Assembly: GCA_019635415.1 (NCBI GenBank)
Contig: JAHBZN010000003.1
Span: 434,001-498,000, forward strand
DNA from: Ramlibacter sp.
GTDB taxonomy: Bacteria > Pseudomonadota > Gammaproteobacteria > Burkholderiales > Burkholderiaceae_C
Direction of reading: 5' to 3'
DNA length: 64,000 bases
The notes beneath the pieces were generated by a model. That model was not told the DNA's origin. It did no database searches and worked only from the letters and a program-made list of their open reading frames with translations. Made by a program: the position numbers and the translations under genes. Of the stretch, positions 45,447 through 54,232 are shown piece by piece; within the stretch, counting starts at the first letter, position 1, and the number at the start of each line of letters is the position of its first letter.

Positions 45447-45463
45447 TGGCACGCCCCTTGCAT
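45447..45463 (+). promoter_or_regulatory. Sigma-54 (RpoN) promoter of the ureide cluster
   Basis: TGGCAC-GCCCC-TTGCAT matches the -24/-12 consensus at every core base, with GG at 45448-45449 and GC at 45460-45461, exactly 12 apart. Transcription should start near 45472, 22-24 bases before the atzF ATG. TGCACC-N5-GGTCAA at 45427-45443 resembles an NtrC site (TGCACC-N5-GGTGCA) but lies unusually close to the promoter. Confidence 0.85.
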
Positions 45464-45495
45464 CTCATCTTGGATACAAGATTGGATGCTCAAAG

Positions 45496-47214
45496 ATGGT
45501 GCAAGTTGAAATCCCGGCCCATGACCTGCCCAGCCCGGCGCGGCCCGCCGCAGGCCTGGCGCCGCAGGCCTGGATTTCCCGGGCCGATCCGCCCCTGCGG
45601 GGGGCGGGCGGCGGTGCGCTGGCCGGGCTGACGTTTGCGGCCAAGGACAACATCGATGCCGCTGGCCTGCCCACCACCGCAGCCTGCCCGTCCTTCAGCT
45701 ACACCCCTGCCGCGCACGCCACGGTGGTGCATCGGCTGCTGGAGGCCGGTGCCTCCCTGGCGGGCAAGACCAATCTCGACCAGTTTGCCTGCGGCCTCAA
45801 TGGCACGCGCTCACCCTACGGCGCGGTACCCAACGCCTTCAACCCGGCCTACGTATCCGGCGGTTCGAGCTCGGGTTCGGCGTATGTGGTGGCCACGGGC
45901 CAGGTGGATTTCTCGCTTGGCACCGATACCGCGGGCTCCGGCCGCGTCCCGGCGGGCCTCAACAACATCGTGGGCATCAAACCCTCACGCGGGCTCATCA
46001 GCGCGCGCGGGGTGGTGCCAGCCGCGCAAGGGGTGGACTGCGTGTCCATCTTCGCGCGCACCGTGGCCGTGGCTGTGCGCGCGCTCGAAGCCGCGCTGGG
46101 CCCCGATGTGCAGGACCCGTACTCGCGCCGGCTTCAGCTGGCGGGCACGCCCTTTCCGTCCGCGCTGCGCGTCGGGGTGCCCTCCGCGCTCGACTTCTGT
46201 GGCGACGCCGCCGCCGAGGCGGCTTTCGCGCAAGCCCTGACCCGCCTGCGCCAGCTCGGGGCCCAGCCCGTTCCAATCGACTTCACGCCCATGGCGGCTG
46301 CCGCGCGGCTGCTCTATGAGAGCGCGCTGGTGGCCGAGCGCTATACCGCCATCCGCGCCTTTTTCGACGCCCACGAGGCCGAGGTGGTGGAACCCGTGCG
46401 CAGCATCATTGCCAGCGGCCGCCCCTACAGCGCTGCCGATCTGTACGAGGCGCAGACGCAGCTGCGTGCCCTGGGGCAGCAGGCGTCGGCACTATGGCAG
46501 ACCATGGACGTGCTGGTGGTGCCCACGGCCCCGACCCACTACACGATCGAGGCCATGCGGGCCGACCCGGTGGCGCTCAACCGCAACCTGGGCCTGTACA
46601 CCAACTTCGTGAACCTGCTGGACTATGCCGCCATCTCGGTGCCCAGCGCCATCCGCCCCGACGGCCTGCCCTTTGGCATCACCTTCATCGGCCCCTGTGG
46701 GAGTGACTGGCAGCTCGCCGACCTGGGCCAGCGCTACCACCACGCCACCGGCCTCACCCAGGGCGCTACCGGTGAGCCGCTGCCCGTGCCGCAGCCGGTG
46801 GCGGGCTTGCGCGCCGAGCCGCGGGTGCAGGTGGCGGTGGTCGGCGCCCACCTCAGCGGCATGCCGCTCAATGGCCAGCTCACGGAACGCGGCGCCACGC
46901 TGGTGCGCGCCACCGAGACCGCGCCCGACTACCGCTTCTTTGCGTTGCCCGGCACCGTGCCGCCCAAGCCCGGTCTGGTGCGCGTGCCCGCGGGCTCGGG
47001 TGGGCGCATCGCCGTCGAAGTCTGGGAGATGCCCGTGGCCGGCTATGGCTCGTTCGTGGCACTGATCCCCGCCCCGCTGGGCATTGGCACGCTCGTGCTG
47101 GCTGACGGCAGCAGTGTCCAGGGCTTTGTGTGCGAGGACCTCGCCACGCAGGGCGCGCAGGACATCACCTCTTTCGGCGGCTGGCGCGCCTACCTCGCGT
47201 CGCTGCAGCGATGA
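45496..47214 (+). CDS. atzF: Allophanate hydrolase AtzF
   Basis: It hydrolyses allophanate to ammonia and CO2, the last step of biuret, triuret and cyanuric-acid breakdown. Of 572 residues, about 35-430 form an amidase-signature domain with the Ser-cisSer-Lys triad: Lys50 (FAAKDNID), Ser124 (GGSSSGSA) and Ser148 (GTDTAGSGR). About 440-570 form the C-terminal domain typical of allophanate hydrolases (VVGAHLSGMPLNGQL, YRFFALPGT, VEVWEMPVAGYGSF). No biotin-dependent urea carboxylase is nearby, which favours an Atz-type role over urea amidolyase. The gene is first behind the sigma-54 promoter. Confidence 0.93.
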   Translation: MVQVEIPAHDLPSPARPAAGLAPQAWISRADPPLRGAGGGALAGLTFAAKDNIDAAGLPTTAACPSFSYTPAAHATVVHRLLEAGASLAGKTNLDQFACGLNGTRSPYGAVPNAFNPAYVSGGSSSGSAYVVATGQVDFSLGTDTAGSGRVPAGLNNIVGIKPSRGLISARGVVPAAQGVDCVSIFARTVAVAVRALEAALGPDVQDPYSRRLQLAGTPFPSALRVGVPSALDFCGDAAAEAAFAQALTRLRQLGAQPVPIDFTPMAAAARLLYESALVAERYTAIRAFFDAHEAEVVEPVRSIIASGRPYSAADLYEAQTQLRALGQQASALWQTMDVLVVPTAPTHYTIEAMRADPVALNRNLGLYTNFVNLLDYAAISVPSAIRPDGLPFGITFIGPCGSDWQLADLGQRYHHATGLTQGATGEPLPVPQPVAGLRAEPRVQVAVVGAHLSGMPLNGQLTERGATLVRATETAPDYRFFALPGTVPPKPGLVRVPAGSGGRIAVEVWEMPVAGYGSFVALIPAPLGIGTLVLADGSSVQGFVCEDLATQGAQDITSFGGWRAYLASLQR

Positions 47215-47261
47215 ACCGGCTTCTTCAACCCATTCACTTCCACCACCCTCAGGAGAACTCC

Positions 47262-48281
47262 ATGACCCAAGCCAACACCAACAAGCCGCGTCCGGCCACC
47301 GCCTCGCGCCGCCAACTGTTGCAAGCAGGCGCCGCCACCGCGGCGCTGGGCATTCTGGGTGCGCCCGCCGTCGTGCGCGCACAGTCCGGCCCCAAGATCC
47401 GCATCGGCTACTGGCCCATCGCGGCGGGCCTGCCGTTCTACTCCGCCGTGGAGCTGGGCTACTTCAAGGAGGCCGGCCTGAATGTCGAGGTGCTGAAGTT
47501 CGCCGGCGCCCAGCAGATCATGGAAGCCATGCTGTCCGACCGCTGTGACGGCAGCGCCAACGGGACCGGCTCCGCCAACATCGCCGTGGGCGAGATCGCG
47601 CAACCCGGCACCTACAAGATCTTCTGTTCCAACCCCAGCAACGCCAAGAACGTGCTGGACGAGGTGATCGTGCCGGTGGCCAGCACCGCCAAGGTCATGT
47701 CCGACCTGAAGGGCAAGCGCGTGGCCAGCGGCCCGGGCATCCAGAACGTCACGCTCGCCAAGACCGTGCTCGAGCGCGGCGGCGCCACCGGCGCCACGGT
47801 GGTGGAGCTGCCCATTGGCCAGCATGTGGCCGCGCTGGCGGCCGGGCAGGTCGACGGCGCCTACACGCTGGAGCCCACGGGCACCATCGGCCGCCTCAAC
47901 GGCAGCACCCGCACGCTCGAAGCCGGTGTGATCGCCCGCTATGTGCTTGGCGATCCGATGGCGCCCTGGTTTGGCGGCTCGGCGTCGCTCACGTCCAGCT
48001 TCATCAAGCAGCACCCCGAGGAGGCCAAGAAGTTCATCACCGCCTACGGCAAGGGCGTGGCCTATGTGCGCGCCAAGTCCACCGAGGCGCGCCAGTACCT
48101 CAAGGGCTACACCGCGATCGAAGGCGCGCTGACCAGCGAAGTGCCGCTGGCCGCCTACACCATGTACAACGAGTTCACCCCGGCCGACGTGGCGCACTTC
48201 CAGAAGTTCTTCGACCTGTTCACCGAGAAGGGCGTGTTCTCCAAGCGCCTGATGGTCGACTCCATGCTCTACAAGGGCTGA
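47262..48281 (+). CDS. ABC transporter substrate-binding protein, nitrate/taurine (SsuA/ThiY) type, Tat leader
   Basis: This 339-residue receptor starts at the ATG at 47262 with AGGAG 6 bases upstream. The leader has a twin-arginine motif (ASRRQLLQAGAATAALG) and is cleaved near VVRAQS. The mature domain begins IRIGYWPIAAGLPFYSAVE, typical of the nitrate/sulfonate/taurine family, with QVDGAYTLEPTGTIG further on. It heads the SBP-permease-ATPase set inserted between atzF and atzG. The ligand is likely a ureide such as biuret, triuret or a carboxylated urea, by context. Confidence 0.88.
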   Translation: MTQANTNKPRPATASRRQLLQAGAATAALGILGAPAVVRAQSGPKIRIGYWPIAAGLPFYSAVELGYFKEAGLNVEVLKFAGAQQIMEAMLSDRCDGSANGTGSANIAVGEIAQPGTYKIFCSNPSNAKNVLDEVIVPVASTAKVMSDLKGKRVASGPGIQNVTLAKTVLERGGATGATVVELPIGQHVAALAAGQVDGAYTLEPTGTIGRLNGSTRTLEAGVIARYVLGDPMAPWFGGSASLTSSFIKQHPEEAKKFITAYGKGVAYVRAKSTEARQYLKGYTAIEGALTSEVPLAAYTMYNEFTPADVAHFQKFFDLFTEKGVFSKRLMVDSMLYKG

Positions 48282-48283
48282 GC

Positions 48284-49120
48284 ATGAGCGAGCCCACCAC
48301 CTCCGCGGTCGCCACCCCGTGGCGTCCTCCCCAGGCGGGGCCTACCTCGGTGCCGCCGCCGGGCAAACCGGCGCTTGAACGCGCGCTGCCCTTCATCGGG
48401 CCCGTGCTGCTGTTCATCGTGTGGGACCTGGCCGTGCGGCTGGGCTTCATCAAGCCCATCCTGCTGCCCTCGCCCGCCGACACCGTCACCACGCTGGTGC
48501 AGGGCCTGGCCGGCGGGCCCCTGCTCAAGGACTTTCTGGTCACGGTCTGGCGCACGGTCGAGGCCTTCCTCATCGCCGCGGTGGTGGGGGTGCCGCTGGG
48601 CGTGGTGCTCGGCAGCGCCGAGAAAGCCTACCGCAGCGTCGAGTTCCTGATCGACTTCTTCCGCTCAACGCCATCGTCGGCGCTGATCCCGCTGTTCCTG
48701 ATGATCTTCGGCGTGTCCGACATCAACAAGGTGGCGATTGCCGCCTTCGGCGCGCTGCTGATCGTGGTGTTCAACAGCGCCTACGGCGTGATCAATGCAC
48801 GCAAGCAGCGCGTGATGGCGGCACGCGTCATGGGCGCCTCGCGCTGGCAGGTGTTCAAGGACGTGCTGGTCTGGGAGAGCCTGCAGCCCAGCTTCGTGGG
48901 CTTGCGCTCGGCCGTGTCCATGGCCCTGGTGATCGTGATCGTGGCCGAGATGTTCATCGGCGCCGACAGCGGCCTGGGCAACCGCATCATCAACTCGCAG
49001 CAGGTCATGAACGTCAAGGACATGTACGCCTCCATCCTCGCGGCGGGCATGCTGGGTTACGCGCTCAACATCCTGTTCCTCCTGATGGAACGCAAGATCG
49101 TGCACTGGAGCGGAAGATGA
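48284..49120 (+). CDS. ABC transporter permease, nitrate/taurine type
   Basis: The 278-residue inner-membrane protein has about six helices after a Pro-rich N-terminus. The EAA-type coupling loop is ARVMGASRWQVFKDVLVWESLQPSF (about 183-207), followed by GLRSAVSMALVIVIVAEMF. It starts 3 bases after the receptor stop and overlaps the ATPase start (ATGA). It pairs with the adjacent receptor and ATPase. Confidence 0.92.
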   Translation: MSEPTTSAVATPWRPPQAGPTSVPPPGKPALERALPFIGPVLLFIVWDLAVRLGFIKPILLPSPADTVTTLVQGLAGGPLLKDFLVTVWRTVEAFLIAAVVGVPLGVVLGSAEKAYRSVEFLIDFFRSTPSSALIPLFLMIFGVSDINKVAIAAFGALLIVVFNSAYGVINARKQRVMAARVMGASRWQVFKDVLVWESLQPSFVGLRSAVSMALVIVIVAEMFIGADSGLGNRIINSQQVMNVKDMYASILAAGMLGYALNILFLLMERKIVHWSGR

Positions 49121-49938
49121 GCACTGTCCTCAACGCCCCCGTGTTCGCCGATGTGCCGGTGCCCGAGTTCAGGCCCGGCCCGGCGGGCACCCACATCACC
49201 ATCCGCGGACTGACCAAGTATTTCGCGGGCTGGCCCCTCTACGAGAACTTCGACCTGGACATTCCCAAACACCAGATCGTCTCGGTGTTCGGCCCCAATG
49301 GCTGCGGCAAGAGCACGCTGATCAACATGATCGCGGGCCTGATCCCGATCGACAAGGGCGAGATCCTGTTCGACGGCAAGAGCCTCAAGGACACCAAGAT
49401 CGGCTACGTGTTCCAGAACTACCGCGAAGCGATGTTCCCGTGGATGCGCACCATCGACAACATCGCCTACCCGCTCAAGCTCGAGGGCCGGAGCAAAGCC
49501 GAGGTGGACCGGCGCATGGCCGAGCTGGTCGCGTCGTTCGACGTCAAGTTCGACCTCAACCGCTATCCCTACGAACTGTCGGGGGGCCAGCAGCAGACGG
49601 CGTCCATCATGCGTGCGCTGGCCAACCACCCCGAGGTGCTGTTCCTGGACGAGCCCTTCTCCGCGCTGGACTTCGAGATGACGCTGTTCATCCGCGAGAA
49701 GCTGCAGGAGGTGTTCATGCAAACCGGCACCACCATGCTGCTGGTCTCGCACGACCTGGAGGAGGCGGTCTACCTCGCCGACCAGGTGCTGCTGCTGACC
49801 AAGCGGCCGACCAAGGTGGCGGAGATTCTGAGTTACGCCGACGCGCGTCCGCGCACCGTAGAGACGCTGTCCGAGCCCAGCTTCATCGCCACCAAGAAGC
49901 TCAGCCTGGAAATCTTCCAGCGCGAGGTGCGGCGGTGA
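49117..49938 (+). CDS. ABC transporter ATP-binding protein, nitrate/taurine type
   Basis: A 273-residue importer ATPase (SsuB/NrtD-like). Walker A is FGPNGCGKSTLINMI (about 59-73), the Q-loop is in FQNYREAMFPWM, the signature is ELSGGQQQTASIMRAL (QQT in place of the usual QRV), Walker B is VLFLDEPFSALDFEM and the switch is VSHDLEEAV. The start ATG overlaps the permease stop and its own stop overlaps the atzG GTG, so this is a tightly coupled operon. Confidence 0.93.
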   Translation: MSTVLNAPVFADVPVPEFRPGPAGTHITIRGLTKYFAGWPLYENFDLDIPKHQIVSVFGPNGCGKSTLINMIAGLIPIDKGEILFDGKSLKDTKIGYVFQNYREAMFPWMRTIDNIAYPLKLEGRSKAEVDRRMAELVASFDVKFDLNRYPYELSGGQQQTASIMRALANHPEVLFLDEPFSALDFEMTLFIREKLQEVFMQTGTTMLLVSHDLEEAVYLADQVLLLTKRPTKVAEILSYADARPRTVETLSEPSFIATKKLSLEIFQREVRR

Positions 49939-50147
49939 ACGACGCCCAGGCCCTCGCCTACGTACAGGCCAGCGCCGCCGCGCTGGGCGTGCCCATGGAC
50001 TCGCAGCGCGCGCGCCGCGTGGCCGGGCACCTGCAGCGCACCGCGGCCATGGCCGAGATGCTGGAGCAGGTGGCACTGGCCCCGGACGACGAACTGGCCG
50101 AGATTTACAAGCCCCAGTGGCCTGAAGCCCTTGGCGGCGGGACCTGA
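49935..50147 (+). CDS. atzG: AtzG-like small subunit (DUF4089)
   Basis: This 70-residue helical protein starts at a GTG overlapping the ATPase stop. AtzG, about 68 residues, binds and stabilises the amidase AtzE in the same manner as GatC with GatA. Visible features are a helix AQALAYVQASAAALGVPM and a second helix RRVAGHLQRTAAMAEML, followed by ALAPDDELAEIYKPQ. The last eight residues (PEALGGGT) and the stop lie inside repeat copy E. Confidence 0.9.
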   Translation: MNDAQALAYVQASAAALGVPMDSQRARRVAGHLQRTAAMAEMLEQVALAPDDELAEIYKPQWPEALGGGT

Positions 50148-50169
50148 TTTGCTATGAAAACAGGAGCAA
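50120..50169 (+). repeat. 50-bp dispersed repeat, copy E (atzG/atzE junction)
   Basis: Same offsets as the other copies: gaagcccttg, tgctat, and aggagcaa at the end; the central ggccac has changed to ggacct. It encodes the AtzG C-terminus and stop, contains an in-frame ATG for atzE (50154), and its aggag (50162-50166) can serve as the atzE Shine-Dalgarno. Confidence 0.75.
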
Positions 50170-50177
50170 ACCAGCCC

Positions 50178-51563
50178 ATGCCCCGCGCCCACGAACTGGC
50201 CCGTGCCATCGCTGACGGTGAAATCAGCGCCACCGAGGCGCTGCAGTCGTGCATCGCGCGCATCGAGGCCACGGACGGCCGCGTCAACGCCTTCACTGGC
50301 CAGAGCTTCGCCCGGGCCGCGGCCGAGGCCGGCGCCGTGGACGCGCGGCGCGCGCGCGGCGAGCCGCTGCCACCGCTGGCCGGCGTGCCGTATGCGGTGA
50401 AGAACCTGTTTGACATCGAGGGTGAAGTCACACTGGCTGGTTCGCGCATCAACTGCGGCCACCCCGCCGCCGCGGCCGACGCCTTTCTGGTGCAGCGCAT
50501 GCAGGCGGCGGGCGCGGTGCTGGTCGGCTCGCTCAACATGGACGAGTACGCCTATGGCTTCACCACCGAGAACACCCAATACGGTCCCTGCCACAACCCT
50601 CACGACCTGAGCCGCATCGCCGGGGGGTCCTCGGGCGGGTCCGGGGCTGCCGTGGCGGCCGGCCAGGTGCCGCTCGCGCTGGGCTCGGACACCAATGGCT
50701 CGATCCGCGTGCCCTCGTCGCTGTGCGGTGTCTGGGGCCTCAAGCCCACGTTCGGGCGACTGTCGCGGCGCGGCAGCTACCCCTTCGTGCACAGCATCGA
50801 CCACCTGGGGCCCTTTGCCGACTCGCTCGACGGCCTGGCGCTGGCCTACGACGCGCTGCAGTCGCCCGACCCGCTGGACCCGGGCTGCCATGCCCGGCGG
50901 GTGGAGCCCGTCATGCCGCAACTGGGCCAGGGCGCCGAGGGCCTGCGCGTGGGCCTGCTCGGCGGCTACTTCCACGACAACGCCACCGCACCCGCGCGCG
51001 AGGTCGTCAAGGCCGCAGCGCGTGCGCTCGACGTGATCGAGATCGTCGAGTGGCCCGATCCCGCGATGGCCCGTGCCGCGGCCTTCATCACCAGCGCCAG
51101 CGAGGGCGGTGCCCTGCACCTGGACGACCTGCGCACGCGGCCCGAGGACTTCGAGCCGCTGTCGGTGGACCGGTTCATCGCGGGCGCATTGCAGCCGGCG
51201 GCCTGGTACCTGCGGGCCCAGCGCTTTCGCCGCCTCTACCGCGAGAAGGTACATGCGCTTTTCCAGCATTGGGATGTGCTGCTGGCGCCCGCCACGCCCG
51301 TGTGCGCGCCCGTCATCGGCACCGAGTGGCTCAACATCAACGGCCAGCAGCAGCCCTGCCGGCCGTCCATGGGCCTGCTCACCCAGCCCATCTCGTTTGC
51401 CGGCTGCCCCGTGGTGGCTGCGCCGCTGTGGCCGCGCGACACCGACGGGCTGCCCCTCGGCGTGCAGGTGATTGCCGCGCCCTGGCGCGAGGACCTGGCG
51501 CTGCGGGCCGCCCGGGTGCTGGAGCAGCAGGGTCTGGCCTTCCTCAAGGAGGCCGCCCTGTGA
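50178..51563 (+). CDS. atzE: 1-carboxybiuret hydrolase subunit AtzE (amidase)
   Basis: An amidase-signature enzyme that with AtzG deaminates 1-carboxybiuret to 1,3-dicarboxyurea. The start is the ATG at 50178 ([11 protein letters not shown]), giving 461 residues, close to the 457 I remember for AtzE; an in-frame ATG at 50154 lies within the repeat. The triad is visible as Lys in [13 protein letters not shown], cis-Ser in [11 protein letters not shown] and Ser in [13 protein letters not shown]. The C-terminal [13 protein letters not shown] is typical. The AtzG partner is directly upstream and AtzH overlaps downstream. Confidence 0.92.
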   Translation: MPRAHELARAIADGEISATEALQSCIARIEATDGRVNAFTGQSFARAAAEAGAVDARRARGEPLPPLAGVPYAVKNLFDIEGEVTLAGSRINCGHPAAAADAFLVQRMQAAGAVLVGSLNMDEYAYGFTTENTQYGPCHNPHDLSRIAGGSSGGSGAAVAAGQVPLALGSDTNGSIRVPSSLCGVWGLKPTFGRLSRRGSYPFVHSIDHLGPFADSLDGLALAYDALQSPDPLDPGCHARRVEPVMPQLGQGAEGLRVGLLGGYFHDNATAPAREVVKAAARALDVIEIVEWPDPAMARAAAFITSASEGGALHLDDLRTRPEDFEPLSVDRFIAGALQPAAWYLRAQRFRRLYREKVHALFQHWDVLLAPATPVCAPVIGTEWLNINGQQQPCRPSMGLLTQPISFAGCPVVAAPLWPRDTDGLPLGVQVIAAPWREDLALRAARVLEQQGLAFLKEAAL

Positions 51564-51970
51564 CCGCGAACGACGCCCTGGCGCTGAACCTGCCCGAGGT
51601 GCTGGCCGAGGTGACGGCGGCCTTCGCGCGCTATGAGCGCGCGCTGGTGGGCAACGACGTGGCCGTGCTCGACGAGCTGTTCCATGACCACCCGCTGACG
51701 CTGCGCTACGGCGCCACCGAGAACCTCTACGGCTACGAGGCCATCCGCGCCTTCCGCGCTGCGCGTCCGGCGCAGGGCCTGGCGCGCGAACTCGTGAACA
51801 CGGTCATCACCACCTATGGCCGCGACTTTGCCACGGCCAACACGGAGTTCCGCCGCAAGGGCAGCGACAAGACCGGCCGCCAGAGCCAGACCTGGCTGCG
51901 CACGCCCGCGGGCTGGCGCGTGGTGGCCGCCCACGTGAGCCTGCTCGCGCCGCCGCCACCGCTTGCATGA
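51560..51970 (+). CDS. atzH: AtzH-like 1,3-dicarboxyurea deaminase (DUF3225)
   Basis: A 136-residue NTF2/SnoaL-fold protein. The GTG start overlaps the atzE stop and has AAGGAGG 8 bases upstream. AtzH converts 1,3-dicarboxyurea to allophanate. Family features include a helix [20 protein letters not shown], then [20 protein letters not shown] and [19 protein letters not shown]. Together with AtzE/AtzG and AtzF it forms the complete carboxybiuret-to-ammonia path. Confidence 0.92.
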   Translation: MTANDALALNLPEVLAEVTAAFARYERALVGNDVAVLDELFHDHPLTLRYGATENLYGYEAIRAFRAARPAQGLARELVNTVITTYGRDFATANTEFRRKGSDKTGRQSQTWLRTPAGWRVVAAHVSLLAPPPPLA

Positions 51971-52011
51971 ATCCTGCTAGTTCCCAACCACCTCACCTGA
52001 CGGAGAGCCCC

Positions 52012-53130
52012 ATGAGCACCCAAACCTTCAACCGCCGCGATTCCCTCAAATCACTGGCCGCGCTCGGCGCCGCCGGCACGCTCGGGGGGCTGAGCCGTTG
52101 GGCCCACGCGCAGAAGCCCCTGACCGTGGGCGTGATCTATGTGGGCCCGCGCGACGACTTCGGCTACAACCAGGCCCACGCGCAGGCCGCGGCCGAGCTC
52201 AAGAAGATGCCCGGCATCAAGGTGGTCGAGGAAGAGAACGTGCCCGAGACCGCGGCCGTGCAGAAAACCATGACCGGCATGATCGCGCAGGACGGTGCCT
52301 CGCTGCTGTTCCCCACCTCGTTCGGCTACTTTGACCCGCACATGCTGGCGGTGGCCGCCAAGTACCCCGACGTGCGTTTCGCGCACTGCGGCGGCCTGTG
52401 GACCGCGGGCAAGCATCCCAAGAACACCGCCAGCTTCTTCGGCTACATCGACGAGTGCCAGTACCTCAACGGCGTGATCGCGGGCCACATGACCAAGAGC
52501 AACAAGATCGCCTTCGTCGCGGCCAAGCCCATTCCGCAGGTGCTGCGCAACATCAACGCCTTCACGCTGGGCGCGCGCTCGGTCAAGCCGGGCATCACCT
52601 GCAGCGTGATCTTCACGGGCGACTGGTCCATGGCCGTGAAGGAGGCCGAGGCCACCAACAGCCTGGCCGACCAGGGGTGCGACGTGTTCACCATGCATGT
52701 GGACGGCCCCAAGGTCGTGGTCGAGACGGCCGCCAAGCGCGGCAAGATGGTCTGCGGCTACCACGCCAGCCAGGCCAAGCTTGCGCCCAATGCCTACCTG
52801 ACCGGCGCCGAGTGGAACTGGCTCACGGCCTACACGACCTTCATCGAAGCCGCGCGCAGTGGCAAGCCGCACCCCAACTTCGTGCGCGGTGGCCTGAAGG
52901 AAGGCTTCGTGAAGATGTCGGCCTACGGCGGCATGGTGCCCGATGCGGCCAAGAAGTCGGCCGAGGCCACCAAGGCCAAGATGCTGGCGGGCAGCTTCGA
53001 CATCTTCAAGGGCCCGCTCAAGGACAACAAAGGCAACGTGGTCATCGCTGCGGGCACCGCGCTCAAGCAGACCGACCTCAAGCTCGAGGGCATGAACTAC
53101 CTCGTCGAAGGCGTCAACGGCTCCATCTGA
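52012..53130 (+). CDS. BMP-family (PnrA-like) ABC substrate-binding protein, Tat leader
   Basis: This 372-residue periplasmic receptor starts at the ATG at 52012 with GGAGAG upstream. The leader has a twin arginine (FNRRDSLKSLAALGAAG) and cleaves near WAHAQ. The mature domain starts LTVGVIYVGPRDDFGYNQAH, a nucleoside/BMP-type fold, with NVPETAAVQKTMTGMI and AYLTGAEWNW later. BMP receptors bind purine nucleosides, bases or related ring/ureide compounds. It heads a second importer made of two permeases and a double ATPase. Confidence 0.9.
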   Translation: MSTQTFNRRDSLKSLAALGAAGTLGGLSRWAHAQKPLTVGVIYVGPRDDFGYNQAHAQAAAELKKMPGIKVVEEENVPETAAVQKTMTGMIAQDGASLLFPTSFGYFDPHMLAVAAKYPDVRFAHCGGLWTAGKHPKNTASFFGYIDECQYLNGVIAGHMTKSNKIAFVAAKPIPQVLRNINAFTLGARSVKPGITCSVIFTGDWSMAVKEAEATNSLADQGCDVFTMHVDGPKVVVETAAKRGKMVCGYHASQAKLAPNAYLTGAEWNWLTAYTTFIEAARSGKPHPNFVRGGLKEGFVKMSAYGGMVPDAAKKSAEATKAKMLAGSFDIFKGPLKDNKGNVVIAAGTALKQTDLKLEGMNYLVEGVNGSI

Positions 53131-53140
53131 GACCGCGGCC

Positions 53141-54232
53141 ATGCGCGACACGCTCAACGACCTGGCCCTGCCGGCGTTCGCCATCACGGCGGCGCTGGGC
53201 CTGTTCGGCGTGTTCGTCTGGCTCGGTGGCATCAGTCCGGTCGAGGTCTGGGTGCTGCTGTTCAAGGGCGCCTTTGGTGACTGGTTCTCGTGGCAGAACA
53301 CGCTGCAGCGCGCCGCCCCGCTGATGCTGACGGCGCTGTGCGTGGCCATCCCCGCGCGCGCGGGTCTGGTCATCATCGGCGGCGAGGGGGCATTGGTGCT
53401 CGGCGGCCTGGCCTGCGCGGCCCTGCCCTATGCGGTGCCGTTGCCGGCCAACCTCGCCGGCACGGTGCTGGTGTGCCTGGCCGGCGCGCTGGCCGGTGCG
53501 CTGTGGATCATGCTGGCCGGATGGCTGCGCCAGGCCCGCGGCATCAACGAAACCATCAGCAGCCTGCTGCTGGCCTACGTGGCCATCGGCCTGTTCAAGC
53601 ACTGGGTCGAAGGGGCCCTGCGCGACCCGGCCAGCCTGAACAAGCCCTCCACCCACGCACTGGCCGAGGGACTGCGCATCGGCGGCATCGCTGGCTCGGA
53701 CGTGCACTGGGGCTTTGTGCTGGGCGTGCTGGCCTGCCTGGCCCTGGGCGTGTGGCTGCGCCGCACGGCCTCGGGCTTTGCCGTGCGCGTGGTCGGGGGC
53801 AATCCGCGCACCGCGCAGCTGGTGGGCCTGCCCGCCACGCGGCTGATTCTGGCGGCCTGTGCGCTGGGCGGCGCCTGCGCCGGCCTGGCCGGTGCGGTGG
53901 AGGTGGCCGCCGTGCACACCAACGCCAATGCCTCGCTGATAGCGGGCTACGGGTATGCCGGCATTCTGGTCGCCTTCATTGCGCGGCACAACCCGCTGGC
54001 GGTGATCCCCGTGGCCATCCTGTTCGGTGGCTTCGGCGCCGCGGGCAGCCTGCTGCAGCGGCGGCTCGGCCTGCCCGATGCGTCGGTGCTGGTGCTGCAG
54101 GGCATGGCCTTTGTGCTGATTCTTGCGAGCGAAGCCCTGCGCGACGTGGACTGGAAGGCGCTGGGCGCGCGGTTCTTCCGCAGTGCGGGACCCGAGGAAG
54201 CGCCTGCGGCGTCGGGGGGGCCGACCGCATGA
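53141..54232 (+). CDS. ABC transporter permease (nucleoside/BMP importer), subunit 1
   Basis: The 363-residue inner-membrane protein is of the BPD_transp_2 family with about nine to ten helices. Typical segments are APLMLTALCVAIPARAGLV (about 64-82), INIGGEGALVLG-like VIIGGEGALVLGGLA, GINETISSLLLAYVA and VVGGNPRTAQLVGLP. A short Pro/Ala/Gly tail follows the last helix. It lies 10 bases after the receptor and overlaps the second permease (ATGA). Confidence 0.92.
   Translation: MRDTLNDLALPAFAITAALGLFGVFVWLGGISPVEVWVLLFKGAFGDWFSWQNTLQRAAPLMLTALCVAIPARAGLVIIGGEGALVLGGLACAALPYAVPLPANLAGTVLVCLAGALAGALWIMLAGWLRQARGINETISSLLLAYVAIGLFKHWVEGALRDPASLNKPSTHALAEGLRIGGIAGSDVHWGFVLGVLACLALGVWLRRTASGFAVRVVGGNPRTAQLVGLPATRLILAACALGGACAGLAGAVEVAAVHTNANASLIAGYGYAGILVAFIARHNPLAVIPVAILFGGFGAAGSLLQRRLGLPDASVLVLQGMAFVLILASEALRDVDWKALGARFFRSAGPEEAPAASGGPTA

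Noticed and set aside
53935..53960. 'tgatagcgggctac' in the permease gene as a repeat fragment
   Set aside because: It encodes a conserved permease segment (LIAGYGYAG) and lacks the other landmarks.
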